Positions 42,834-51,335 of a DNA stretch of 64,000 nt are shown piece after piece. The notes beneath the pieces are model-generated. The model saw only the letters and a list, made by a program, of their open reading frames with translations. It did not search any database and was not told the origin of the DNA. Made by a program: the position numbers and the translations under genes. How positions within the stretch are numbered: position 1 is the stretch's first letter; every line of letters starts with the position of its first letter. The DNA comes from an uncultured Muribaculaceae bacterium (lineage in GTDB: Bacteria; Bacteroidota; Bacteroidia; Bacteroidales; Muribaculaceae). Location of the stretch: positions 62,001-126,000 of the forward strand of contig CANCXM010000001.1 of NCBI GenBank assembly GCA_947381945.1. The letters run 5' to 3'.

Positions 42834-44108
42834 ATGAAAGTTGATGTGCTTCTCGGCCTCCAGTGGGGAGACGAAGGAAAAGGTAAGGTAGTTGACGTCC
42901 TGACACCGCGCTACGATGCAGTAGCCCGTTTTCAGGGTGGCCCAAATGCCGGTCACACTCTTGAGTTCGAGGGCAAGAAATATGTGCTCCGCTCCATCCC
43001 CTCAGGCATTTTCCAGCATGGTCAGATCAATATCATCGGCAACGGTGTCGTGCTTGACCCGGTGCTCTTCAAGCAGGAAGCCGAAGAGCTTGAGAAGAGC
43101 GGTGTCGATCTCCGTTCAATCCTGAAGATTTCAAAGAAAGTCCATCTCATCACCCCGACCCACCGTCTGCTCGATGCCGCCAATGAAAAGGCTAAGGGCG
43201 GAAAGAAAATCGGTACTACCGGCAAGGGTATCGGTCCCACATACACCGACAAGATTTCCCGCAACGGTCTGCGTCTGGGCGATGTGTTCCATAATTTCAA
43301 GGAAAAATATTCAGCGCTCCGTCAGCGCCACCTCGATCAGCTCAACGCTCTCGGTGCAACTCCCGAGAATCTTGACGAACTTGAGGAGAAATGGATGGAT
43401 GCAATCGTCTATCTCAAAGGCTTCGGTATCGTTGATTCCGAATTCCTCATCAACAGCCTTCTCGCCGAAGGCAAGAGTGTGCTTTGCGAAGGTGCGCAGG
43501 GCACTCTGCTCGACATCGACTTCGGTTCATATCCCTTCGTGACCTCGTCCAACACCATCAGCGCCGGTGCATGTTCCGGCCTCGGCGTGGCCCCCAACAA
43601 GATTGGTGAGGTGTTCGGCATCTTCAAGGCATACTGCACCCGTGTCGGCAGCGGTCCCTTCCCGACCGAGCTTTTCGATGCTACCGGCAAGCGCATCCGT
43701 GACCTCGGTCATGAATACGGTGCTGTGACAGGCCGTGAGCGTCGTTGCGGTTGGATTGACCTCGTGGCTCTCCGCTATGCAATCATGCTCAACGGTGTCA
43801 CTCAGCTCATCATGATGAAGAGCGACGTCCTCGATGACTTTGACGAAATCAAGGCTTGTGTGGCTTACAAGATAAAGGGAGTCGAGACCACCCAGTTCCC
43901 CTTCTCGATTGAGGAGGACATCGAGCCTGTCTATGTCACTATGCCCGGCTGGAAGACCGACATGACCAAGATGCAGAGCGAGGATGAGTTCCCGGAGAAT
44001 TTCAAGAACTATATCGCATTCCTTGAAAAAGAGCTCGCCACACCAATCACCATCGTCTCTATCGGTCCTGACCGTAAGCAGACCATCATCCGCGAGAAGA
44101 AGGCTTAA
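42834..44108 (+). CDS. purA: Adenylosuccinate synthase
   Basis: GTP-dependent enzyme joining IMP and aspartate in AMP synthesis. The start at 42834 gives MKVDVLLGLQWGDEGKGK, the canonical N-terminal P-loop-like motif, and 424 residues, the family norm. A longer open frame from 42717 overlaps fur and would add 39 unrelated residues. Other signatures are GPNAGHT, the STGKGIGPTYTDK type segment (here TTGKGIGPTYTDK), and GVTQLIMMKSDVLDDF. It is preceded by fur and followed by a DUF1015 gene. Confidence 0.97.
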   Translation: MKVDVLLGLQWGDEGKGKVVDVLTPRYDAVARFQGGPNAGHTLEFEGKKYVLRSIPSGIFQHGQINIIGNGVVLDPVLFKQEAEELEKSGVDLRSILKISKKVHLITPTHRLLDAANEKAKGGKKIGTTGKGIGPTYTDKISRNGLRLGDVFHNFKEKYSALRQRHLDQLNALGATPENLDELEEKWMDAIVYLKGFGIVDSEFLINSLLAEGKSVLCEGAQGTLLDIDFGSYPFVTSSNTISAGACSGLGVAPNKIGEVFGIFKAYCTRVGSGPFPTELFDATGKRIRDLGHEYGAVTGRERRCGWIDLVALRYAIMLNGVTQLIMMKSDVLDDFDEIKACVAYKIKGVETTQFPFSIEEDIEPVYVTMPGWKTDMTKMQSEDEFPENFKNYIAFLEKELATPITIVSIGPDRKQTIIREKKA

Positions 44109-44249
44109 GCGTAACAGCGTATATTCATAAAAACGGCGAAGCCGTCGCGGACGAACCCCTATCGCCTGCGATGTGCCTTCGCCTTTTCTTATCCATAACA
44201 CAATACCTTAAACTATTTTTTTCATTCAAACACGTTAACCTCTGAAACC

Positions 44250-45494
44250 ATGGCTAAAGTAAAACCGTTCAAGGGCATCCGCCCCCCGCGCGAGATGGTC
44301 ACCGAAGTGGCTTCCCGCCCCTACGATGTGCTTAATTCCGAAGAGGCCCGCAAAGAGGCCGAGGGAAATCCCCGTTCGCTTTACCACATCATCAAACCTG
44401 AGATTGATTTCGCTCCCGGCACCGACGAACACGCACCCGAAGTCTACGACAAGGCTGTCGAGAATTTCAGCGCATTCTGCAACAACGGTTGGCTTGTCCA
44501 GGATGACAAGGAGCATTACTATATCTATGCCCAGACCATGAACGGCCGCACGCAGTATGGCATAGTTGTCGCAGCCAACGTGGCTGACTACATGGAGGGT
44601 CGCATCAAGAAGCATGAGCTTACCCGTCGCGACAAGGAAGAGGACCGCATGAAGCATGTCCGCATCAACAATGCCAACATCGAGCCGGTGTTCTTCGCTT
44701 TCCCTGACAATGCTCCTCTTCAGAAGGTGATTGACACCGTGACTGCCGGTGAGCCTGAATATGACTTCACTGCTCCAGACGGCTTCGGCCATCATTTCTG
44801 GGTCGTTGAGGATCCTGCGATGATTCAGACAATCACCGAAGAATTTGCCAAGATTCCTTATCTTTACATTGCCGACGGCCATCACCGTTCTGCCGCTGCC
44901 GCACTTGTCGGTCATGAAAAGGCTCAGAACAATCCGGCCCACACCGGCGATGAGGAGTATAATTACTTCCTTGCCGTTGCTTTCCCCGCATCGCATCTCA
45001 ACATCATTGACTACAACCGTGTGGTCAAGGATCTCAATGGCCTCACTCCCGAGGAATTCCTCGCACGCATCGCTGAGAATTTCGACATCGAGGAGAAGGG
45101 TGCCGACGAGTATCGCCCCGCAGCGCTACACAATTTTGCGCTCTATCTCGATGGAAAGTGGTATTCGCTCACGGCTAAGTCCGGCACATACAATGACAAT
45201 GATCCCATCGGCGTGCTCGACGTGACCATCTCCAGTAACCTCATCCTCCGTGACATACTCGGCATCACAGACCTCCGCAGCGACAAGCGCATCGACTTCG
45301 TCGGTGGCATCCGCGGTCTCGGCGAGCTCAAGAACCGTGTGGATTCCGGCGAGATGGCAATGGCCCTCGCGCTTTTCCCCGTGTCGATGAAGCAGCTCAT
45401 GGATATTGCTGATTCAGGCAATATCATGCCCCCGAAGACGACCTGGTTTGAACCCAAGCTTCGTTCGGGCCTGATCATCCATCGTCTTGACTAA
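44250..45494 (+). CDS. DUF1015-family protein
   Basis: A 414-residue soluble protein of the DUF1015 (UPF, 'SerC-adjacent') family. It begins with the typical VKPFKGIRPPREMVTEVASRPYDVLN and contains YIADGHHRSAAA, the conserved histidine-rich motif, and FLAVAFPASHLNIIDYNRVV. The family is widespread in Bacteroidetes and Firmicutes, often near serine-synthesis genes, which is not the case here. Its activity is unknown. A G+C-rich complementary pair in the 141-base gap before it (about 44135-44187) may be a terminator of purA. Confidence 0.88.
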   Translation: MAKVKPFKGIRPPREMVTEVASRPYDVLNSEEARKEAEGNPRSLYHIIKPEIDFAPGTDEHAPEVYDKAVENFSAFCNNGWLVQDDKEHYYIYAQTMNGRTQYGIVVAANVADYMEGRIKKHELTRRDKEEDRMKHVRINNANIEPVFFAFPDNAPLQKVIDTVTAGEPEYDFTAPDGFGHHFWVVEDPAMIQTITEEFAKIPYLYIADGHHRSAAAALVGHEKAQNNPAHTGDEEYNYFLAVAFPASHLNIIDYNRVVKDLNGLTPEEFLARIAENFDIEEKGADEYRPAALHNFALYLDGKWYSLTAKSGTYNDNDPIGVLDVTISSNLILRDILGITDLRSDKRIDFVGGIRGLGELKNRVDSGEMAMALALFPVSMKQLMDIADSGNIMPPKTTWFEPKLRSGLIIHRLD

Positions 45495-45558
45495 GGTGGT
45501 ATAGTCGCCATGTCCGGATGTATCTCTGATACCGGATATTTGAATTATTCCCTTCATC

Positions 45559-46920
45559 ATGTCTCTCTCCCATCCCTTGCAGCTCGGTTTGCTTAAATCA
45601 TTTAGAAGCAAGTTGCTGTCTGTAATCATCACATTCGCGTTTGTTTCCTCCATCCTTCCGATGGAGGGACAGACGCGTTGTTTTGTTGTGGCTGATTCGC
45701 TTTCGCGCGCCGGTTTGCCTAATGCGTCTGTGTTCGACAGTCGGGGCAGGTTGGTCGGTACCTGTGATGCGAATGGTCGGATACCATACGTTGCAGAGGC
45801 GGATTTTCCTGTCACTGTCAGGCATCTTGGTTTTAAGGAGAGAACAGTCCGTGCAGCAGTTCAGGACACAGTGTTCCTTCAGGAAAGTTTTATGGAGCTG
45901 CCGGAAGTCGTTTTTGAATCGCGTCAACACAGGGTGTTGCATCTGTTGGCATACGTTCGCGAGTATTCGACATTGACAACCTACGCCGACACCGTGACAC
46001 TCTTCCGCGAGAAGATGGTTGACTACATGCTTCCTCAGGATGGGAGCCGATTTAAGGGATGGTCAATGCCGAGGGTCTTGAAGACGAGGTCATACTACAG
46101 GTTCACTGATTCCAATGGATTGGATAGTGTCAGTGACAGGAGCGGCCATCACTTCTCTTGGTCGGATTGGGTAGGGGTCGTCCCGAAGATTCATCTCCCT
46201 TTGGGCTTGAAAGGGAAGGAGTGTGGCAATGACACAGTCCGTGGTAAATATGGCCCGGCTGAAATCTGGACGAAAAACAACGACCGTCTGGCTGTCGATA
46301 TTGATGTCTTGGCTGATACGCTGAGCCGGAAATGGGTGCCTGGGCTTGCGGGTTTCTTCCGGGAGAACCTTGATTTCGAAAATTTCAAACTCCGCTTCAG
46401 ATATGGCGACGTCGTTTCCGCTTCGCTTTCGCCTCAGGATCTGACGGGCTATTCGTTTAATGTTGAATCGAAAGGGCGAGGACGAGAGATGATAAGGTTT
46501 CATCGTGCTGATGAGGCGTTTTTCGTGAGCACATACGCGGAGGTGTATGTCATTGACAAGGAATACATCACTGTGAAAGAGGCTCGTAAATGGGCGAACT
46601 GGAAGTTCGATTCGGATGAGATTGATTTATACATATCACCGGAGGCTCCTGAACTCGACCCATCGGTGAAAAGTCTGATTGCCCGTGTTGAAAATGTAGA
46701 GGCTGATGAGGTGCGTCTTGCGCTTGTTCCTGACCATCGGCTTGGAAACGGCGGCCCTGTGAATCGCCATTTCGGTTATCGTGCCCTGCAACTTCTGAAA
46801 ACTGTGACCGGAATCGGTCAGGTCATGGCCAAAAGGAAGTGGAACCGGCAATGGAAAGAATTCAAGCGGCAGCAGATTCGTGGGACGGCAAGCCGGGATG
46901 AAAACGAAGAGAAAAAATAA
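45559..46920 (+). CDS. Secreted protein with carboxypeptidase-like regulatory domain
   Basis: A 453-residue protein with a long N-region and membrane-spanning signal (about 17-38). A CarboxypepD_reg-like beta-sandwich follows (about 40-108): VADSLSRAGLPNASVFDSRG, then DANGRIPY and FPVTVRHLGFKERTV. The rest (about 120-450), with repeated aromatic and acidic beta segments, has no domain I can name. Similar proteins occur singly in Bacteroidales genomes and are of unknown function. The terminal region is strongly basic then acidic (KRKWNRQWKEFKRQQ ... DENEEKK). It follows DUF1015 by 64 bases and ends at a terminator. Confidence 0.7.
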   Translation: MSLSHPLQLGLLKSFRSKLLSVIITFAFVSSILPMEGQTRCFVVADSLSRAGLPNASVFDSRGRLVGTCDANGRIPYVAEADFPVTVRHLGFKERTVRAAVQDTVFLQESFMELPEVVFESRQHRVLHLLAYVREYSTLTTYADTVTLFREKMVDYMLPQDGSRFKGWSMPRVLKTRSYYRFTDSNGLDSVSDRSGHHFSWSDWVGVVPKIHLPLGLKGKECGNDTVRGKYGPAEIWTKNNDRLAVDIDVLADTLSRKWVPGLAGFFRENLDFENFKLRFRYGDVVSASLSPQDLTGYSFNVESKGRGREMIRFHRADEAFFVSTYAEVYVIDKEYITVKEARKWANWKFDSDEIDLYISPEAPELDPSVKSLIARVENVEADEVRLALVPDHRLGNGGPVNRHFGYRALQLLKTVTGIGQVMAKRKWNRQWKEFKRQQIRGTASRDENEEKK

Positions 46921-46955
46921 ACTCACGATACCGTCGCGGTGTCGTGAGTTTTTCT
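46919..46955. terminator. Terminator between the carboxypeptidase-regulatory protein and the NlpC/P60 gene
   Basis: Twelve-base arms (46921-46932, 46938-46949, one G-U pair), 5-base loop, followed by TTTTCTTT. Confidence 0.8.
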
Positions 46956-47039
46956 TTCTATCTATGTCTGATGTCTGAAAATTTTTCTGTCTTTTGTAGC
47001 TGTATGGGATGTTTCTTATGATATTGTATTCTTGTATTG

Positions 47040-47669
47040 TCAAGCTTTGGGGTCGGCGGGGATGATTCGCTTCGCGCCGATGTAGCGTTTGGAATAGTAG
47101 CCTCCATCGGGGAATTTCTGATAGACAACACCTTGCGATGTTGATGCGTGGATGAAGGTACATGAGCCGTCGGGGTTGACATCGACAACCATTGCGACGT
47201 GACCTACTCGGCTGCGGTTGCCCGAACGTCCGGAGAAGAACATGAGATCGCCGGGACGGAGGTCGTTTTTCTCAACTTTCTCACCCTCCTTATATTGTGA
47301 GGCGGAAGAGCGGCTGAGGTTGAACCCGAAATTCTTGAACACGAATCCTACAAAGCCTGAGCAATCGAATCCTTTCGGGCTGGCGCTTCCGCGACGGTAG
47401 CGGGTGCCGAGATATTTAGATGCGAATTCAGTGAGCTGGTTGATGAGCTCGCCGTTTGAGTCGGTGGCGTCCTCGATGGAGCTTTCGGCAAACGGAGTGA
47501 AAGCACGTACAGTCTCGAAGCTGTTTTCCATCATTGATGCGCTTGCTTCAACGGCTGCGTTGTGGGCCGATGGGAGCTTATATGGAGTTGGGTTGTCGGC
47601 CTTTGCGCTTACCGATGCAAAGATTCCGGCAATGAATATCGAGATGACCGATATGATGAGTTTATTCAT
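47040..47669 (-). CDS. NlpC/P60 (C40) peptidoglycan peptidase
   Basis: A 209-residue secreted endopeptidase expected to cut the gamma-D-Glu to diamino-acid bond in cell-wall peptides. A signal peptide (MNKLIISVISIFIAGIF..., cleavage near AKA) begins at the ATG 47669. A longer frame starts at 47738, but the promoter at 47766-47736 places the transcription start inside that extension. The catalytic domain (about 80-205) has the cysteine in GFDCSGFVGFVF, the histidine in VGHVAMVV and a polar third residue in TFIHAS. It has no neighbouring wall-binding or lysis genes. Role in cell-wall remodelling inferred from family. Confidence 0.9.
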   Translation of the reverse strand: MNKLIISVISIFIAGIFASVSAKADNPTPYKLPSAHNAAVEASASMMENSFETVRAFTPFAESSIEDATDSNGELINQLTEFASKYLGTRYRRGSASPKGFDCSGFVGFVFKNFGFNLSRSSASQYKEGEKVEKNDLRPGDLMFFSGRSGNRSRVGHVAMVVDVNPDGSCTFIHASTSQGVVYQKFPDGGYYSKRYIGAKRIIPADPKA

Positions 47670-47735
47670 TTCGTTGTTGATGATTCTTAATTTCTTTTTA
47701 TGATTGGAATGACGATTGGTTTCATTTCCACACTG

Positions 47736-47766
47736 CAAAATTACTCAAAAGATGGCGCTTTTCAAA
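47736..47766 (-). promoter_or_regulatory. Consensus promoter of the NlpC/P60 gene
   Basis: On the minus strand TTTG (47766-47763), a 19-base spacer and TAATTTTG (47743-47736). The expected start is near 47729, about 60 bases before the ATG at 47669. Confidence 0.7.
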
Positions 47767-48249
47767 ATGGCAATGGGCTGAGAAGGGGGTAGTTGTGCGT
47801 TTTAAAAGATTTTGAAAGGGAATGTAACAGAAATTAGCACATAAATGCCGAATGTTAAATTTTTCGTCGGTTTTGGTGCTGTTGAATACAAATTTTAATA
47901 TATGTTAACCATATTGTATTCACATCCTTGGACAATGTGTGCAATTATAAAGGCAATTCATTGGCGAAAATAATTTAAATGTTAAAATTGGGTGCTCTTT
48001 GCGATGAATTAATAGTCTGTTATATAATTAATTGCGCATGAATGATAATAATGTGTAATTTACAATATTTTGCATATTTTAACCCGATATGCACCTATAT
48101 GCCATATTGACAAATTTTGGCGTTCCTTATCTCTTGATTTTTTGCGAAATAATTGCGAACTTTGCGAATGTTATGGCATTAGATATGTCATTGTGATAAA
48201 TGTCTCCTCATATTATATAGAATTTGATAATAATCCTAATAACTTACAG
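47767..48249. other. A+T-rich gap upstream of the PPi-phosphofructokinase gene
   Basis: No gene is seen. An open frame from 48070 merely extends the phosphofructokinase frame upstream. GAACTTTG at 48157-48164 with TTTG 22 bases upstream (48131-48134) may be a weak promoter for that gene. Confidence 0.4.
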
Positions 48250-49905
48250 ATGAAAAAAAGTGCTTTGCAGCAAGCCCGCGCGGCTTACAAGCCCCAACTT
48301 CCAATCGTGCTTACCGGTGGAGTTAAAGTAGTAGAAGGCCAGCCCACTCAGTCGGCCGACAATCAGGAAGACATTCAGAAGCTTTTCCCCAACACTTACG
48401 GTCTCCCCGAGCTCCGTTTCGAAAAGGTTCCTGCCGGCGAGTCAGCCGAGCCTATCAATGTAGGTGTCATCCTCTCCGGTGGTCAGGCCCCCGGTGGACA
48501 CAATGTCATCAGCGGTCTTTTCGACGGTATCAAGAACATCAACCGCAAGAGCCGTCTCTATGGCTTCCTCATGGGCCCCGGCGGTCTTGTCGACCACAAA
48601 TATAAGGAGCTTACAGCCGACATTATTGACGAATACCGCAACACAGGCGGTTTCGACATCATCGGTTCCGGCCGTACAAAACTCGAAACCAAGGAGCAGT
48701 TCGACAAGGGTCTTGAAATCCTCCGCGAGCTCAACATCAAGGCACTCGTGATTATCGGTGGCGACGACTCCAACACCAACGCCGCTATCCTCGCCGAATA
48801 CTATAAGGCTATCGACGCCGGCGTTCAGGTTATCGGTGTTCCCAAGACAATCGACGGTGACCTCAAGAACAATGTCATCGAGACTTCATTCGGTTTCGAC
48901 ACTGCAACTAAGGTTTACTCTGAGGTTATCGGCAACATCCAGCGCGACTGCAACTCTGCAAAGAAATACTGGCACTTCATCAAGCTCATGGGTCGTTCCG
49001 CATCCCACATCGCTCTTGAATGCGCCCTCCAGTGCCAGCCCAATGTCTGCATCATCTCTGAAGAGGTCGAGGCCAAGAACCTCACTCTCGACCAGGTTGT
49101 CGACGACATCGCTGAGGCTGTGGTAGCCCGTGCCAAGGACGGCAACAACTATGGTGTGGTCCTCATCCCCGAAGGTCTCATCGAATTCATCCCCGCAGTT
49201 AAGGCTCTCATCGCCGAGCTCAATGACCTTCTCGCTGCCAAGGCTGAGGAATTTGCTGCCGTTGATCCCGAGAAGCAGCGCGAATGGGTAATCGGTCAGC
49301 TCAGCGAGGCTAACGCCAAGACCTATCAGTCGCTCCCCGCAGGCGTTGCCCGTCAGCTCACACTCGACCGCGACCCCCACGGCAACGTACAGGTATCGCT
49401 TATCGAGACCGAGAAACTTCTCTCTGAAATGGTCGGCAAGCGTCTTGAGCAGCTTGCTGCCGAAGGAAAGTACAACGGCAAGTATGCAACAATGCACCAC
49501 TTCTTCGGCTACGAAGGCCGTTGCGCTGACCCCTCGAACTTCGATGCCAACTATTGCTACGCTCTCGGTTACACCGCAGCATGTCTTATCGCTGCAGGCA
49601 AGACCGGTTACATGTCGAGCCTCCGCAACCTCACTTTCGCTCCCGTCAACTGGATTGCCGGTGGTATCCCCATCACCATGATGATGAACATGGAGCGTCG
49701 TCACGGCGAGATGAAGCCCGTGATCCGCAAGGCTCTCGTGGAGCTCGATGGTGCCCCCTTCCTTAAGTTTGCCAAGGAGCGCGACGAGTGGAAACGCAAC
49801 ACATGCTACGTTTACCCCGGTCCCATCCAGTACTTTGGCCCGGTTGAGGTTTGCGATCAGCCCTCACTCACCCTCGTTTACGAGCAGAAGCGCCGCAAAT
49901 ACTAA
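48250..49905 (+). CDS. pfp: Pyrophosphate-dependent 6-phosphofructokinase (long form)
   Basis: Uses pyrophosphate instead of ATP to phosphorylate fructose 6-phosphate, reversibly. The ATG at 48250 gives 551 residues beginning [18 protein letters not shown], the usual length of the plant-type/long PPi-PFK. The diagnostic substitutions for PPi use are present: GGDDSNTNA in place of GGDGS, and [10 protein letters not shown] with a lysine in place of [23 protein letters not shown] forms the N-terminal phosphate-binding loop. Bacteroidales commonly carry both this and ATP-dependent enzymes. A 20-base-stem terminator follows. Confidence 0.93.
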   Translation: MKKSALQQARAAYKPQLPIVLTGGVKVVEGQPTQSADNQEDIQKLFPNTYGLPELRFEKVPAGESAEPINVGVILSGGQAPGGHNVISGLFDGIKNINRKSRLYGFLMGPGGLVDHKYKELTADIIDEYRNTGGFDIIGSGRTKLETKEQFDKGLEILRELNIKALVIIGGDDSNTNAAILAEYYKAIDAGVQVIGVPKTIDGDLKNNVIETSFGFDTATKVYSEVIGNIQRDCNSAKKYWHFIKLMGRSASHIALECALQCQPNVCIISEEVEAKNLTLDQVVDDIAEAVVARAKDGNNYGVVLIPEGLIEFIPAVKALIAELNDLLAAKAEEFAAVDPEKQREWVIGQLSEANAKTYQSLPAGVARQLTLDRDPHGNVQVSLIETEKLLSEMVGKRLEQLAAEGKYNGKYATMHHFFGYEGRCADPSNFDANYCYALGYTAACLIAAGKTGYMSSLRNLTFAPVNWIAGGIPITMMMNMERRHGEMKPVIRKALVELDGAPFLKFAKERDEWKRNTCYVYPGPIQYFGPVEVCDQPSLTLVYEQKRRKY

Positions 49906-50008
49906 TCCGATAGAAGAGGCATACCTCTATACATAGAGGGGAGGAATAGCTTTATGACAAAGAATAGGCATTCCTTTTTGCCTCTTCGCTTCAATATCAA
50001 AAAAAAAC

Positions 50009-50058
50009 TCCGTGCCGGAAATATGGCTGAATACACAAAGCCATATTTCCGGCACGGA
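50009..50058 (+). terminator. Strong terminator after the PPi-phosphofructokinase gene
   Basis: Perfect 20-base arms (50009-50028, 50039-50058) around a 10-base loop. The left side is preceded by nine A residues, so it may also work on the minus strand. Confidence 0.8.
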
Positions 50059-50492
50059 TTGCTTTAAGCTATAAAGTTGCTTAGACAGCAGTTGGTGCCG
50101 TATGGCGGCCGGGTACCTCCCGTAGGGTGCTTCGGCTGTAGAGGCGACGAAAAGAAGCGGGCGCAGTCCGGATATGGACTGCGTCCGCTTTATGAGAAAC
50201 CACGCCGGAGGAAGATGATGAAACTCCGAATGACAGGATTTGAGTGCTCGCCGACCTTTGTAATCCTCCGGGCAATTACGCCTCCCCCGAAGGGGCTGAG
50301 GCCCGCCATTGGGCGACTAAGCTTGTCTCGGTATTTCAAAAATAATTGATGAGTTTCCCAATCGTGCTCCGGCGCGGGAAATTTTTTGTCTCTTCAATTT
50401 TACAACACAAAATTAGTGTATTTCGTTTGATTTTCCAAATAGGAATATCAAAAATTTTTATCGGATGGATGGGGCAGTGGGATGTAAAAGAA
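50059..50492. other. Gene-free stretch with a strong hairpin at 50155-50190
   Basis: Fifteen-base arms (50155-50169, 50176-50190, one G-U pair) form a hairpin that would have a T-rich tail when read on the minus strand. Two overlapping short open frames here (50077-50349 plus, 50081-50275 minus) have no protein-like features. The rest shows no signal I can interpret. Confidence 0.45.
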
Positions 50493-50523
50493 AAAGCGAC
50501 TTCAATGAGATTGAAGTCGCTTT
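50493..50523 (-). terminator. Terminator of the tRNA-Glu gene
   Basis: Perfect 14-base arms (50493-50506, 50510-50523), 3-base loop, with a T-rich run on the minus strand just after the stem. It begins six bases past the 3' end of the tRNA. Confidence 0.85.
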
Positions 50524-50529
50524 CTTTTG

Positions 50530-50601
50530 TAGCCCATAGCAGAATCGAACTGCTATTTCAAGTGTGAGAAACTTGCGTCCTAACCGTTAGACGAATGGGC
50601 C
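50530..50601 (-). tRNA. tRNA-Glu (anticodon CTC)
   Basis: The minus strand folds into a complete cloverleaf. The acceptor stem is GGCCCAT/ATGGGCT with a G-U first pair. The anticodon stem is CAAGT/ACTTG enclosing loop TTCTCAC, anticodon CTC. The T arm is AGCAG-TTCGATT-CTGCT and the discriminator is A. CCA is not encoded. It reads GAG codons. Confidence 0.92.
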
Positions 50602-50848
50602 ATTTGGCGATGATGTCGTTGTTTCATTTCGACGGTGCAAAGGTAGGCACTTTTGTGTTATCCTCCAAATTTTCCGGCTATGTTTAACATATTTTTGCAT
50701 TAATAGGGCCTTTCAAGGCCATTTTCTGCTATCTCTGTCCACGCTTTGTCGGCAAACCAAACGGCTGAACCGATTGTTAAGAAAGTGAGTTATGACACGA
50801 TTTAACTCAAATGGATATGCTTACTGATGGTAATTCAAGGAAAATGAT

Positions 50849-50856
50849 TACCTTTG
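50849..50856 (+). promoter_or_regulatory. -7 box of the rsfS-ftsH operon
   Basis: TACCTTTG matches TAnnTTTG. No clear -33 TTTG is at the right distance. It lies 69 bases before the rsfS ATG. The stretch 50602-50848 contains nothing else I can identify. Confidence 0.45.
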
Positions 50857-50925
50857 TGTCAGATTTATCACATATTTTATATTTATATTCATCAAGAGTA
50901 TCAACTCCTACCGTAAGAATAATTC

Positions 50926-51288
50926 ATGACAGAAAAAACAACAGACATACTGCCTTACATCATTGAAGGCATCCGCGATCGAAAAGGGCGCAAGATAACC
51001 ACAGTCGACATGAGCGACATCGACACTGCTGCAGCCCGCCGTTTTGTAATCTGTGAAGGAACCTCAACCCAACACGTTGCAGCTGTGGCCGACAGTATCC
51101 GTGAATATCTCCTTGAAAATATAAAAGTCAAACCATACAACTATGACGGTTACGGCAATTCGCAATGGATTGTGATTGACTATGGCGACACTCTCGTCCA
51201 TGTCTTTCTTCCGGAAACACGCCATCTCTACGATCTTGAAGAACTCTGGAGCGATGCAAAAATCACCGACTATCCTGATGAGGACTGA
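50926..51288 (+). CDS. rsfS: Ribosomal silencing factor RsfS
   Basis: A 120-residue RsfS/Iojap-family protein that binds ribosomal protein L14 and blocks subunit joining when nutrients are scarce. The family motifs ICEGTSTQHVAAVADSI and GNSQWIVIDYGDTLVHVF, followed by RHLYDLEELW, are intact. It precedes ftsH by 47 bases, a pairing seen in other Bacteroidales. A -7 box lies upstream at 50849-50856. Confidence 0.94.
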   Translation: MTEKTTDILPYIIEGIRDRKGRKITTVDMSDIDTAAARRFVICEGTSTQHVAAVADSIREYLLENIKVKPYNYDGYGNSQWIVIDYGDTLVHVFLPETRHLYDLEELWSDAKITDYPDED

Positions 51289-51335
51289 TCGCTTTCCGGA
51301 AATTTACACACATTACAATTGCAAGCATTGATAAA

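Noticed and set aside
50077-50349. Ninety-codon open frame after the PPi-phosphofructokinase gene
   Set aside because: It crosses the 50155-50190 hairpin, has a basic low-complexity composition and resembles no protein family.
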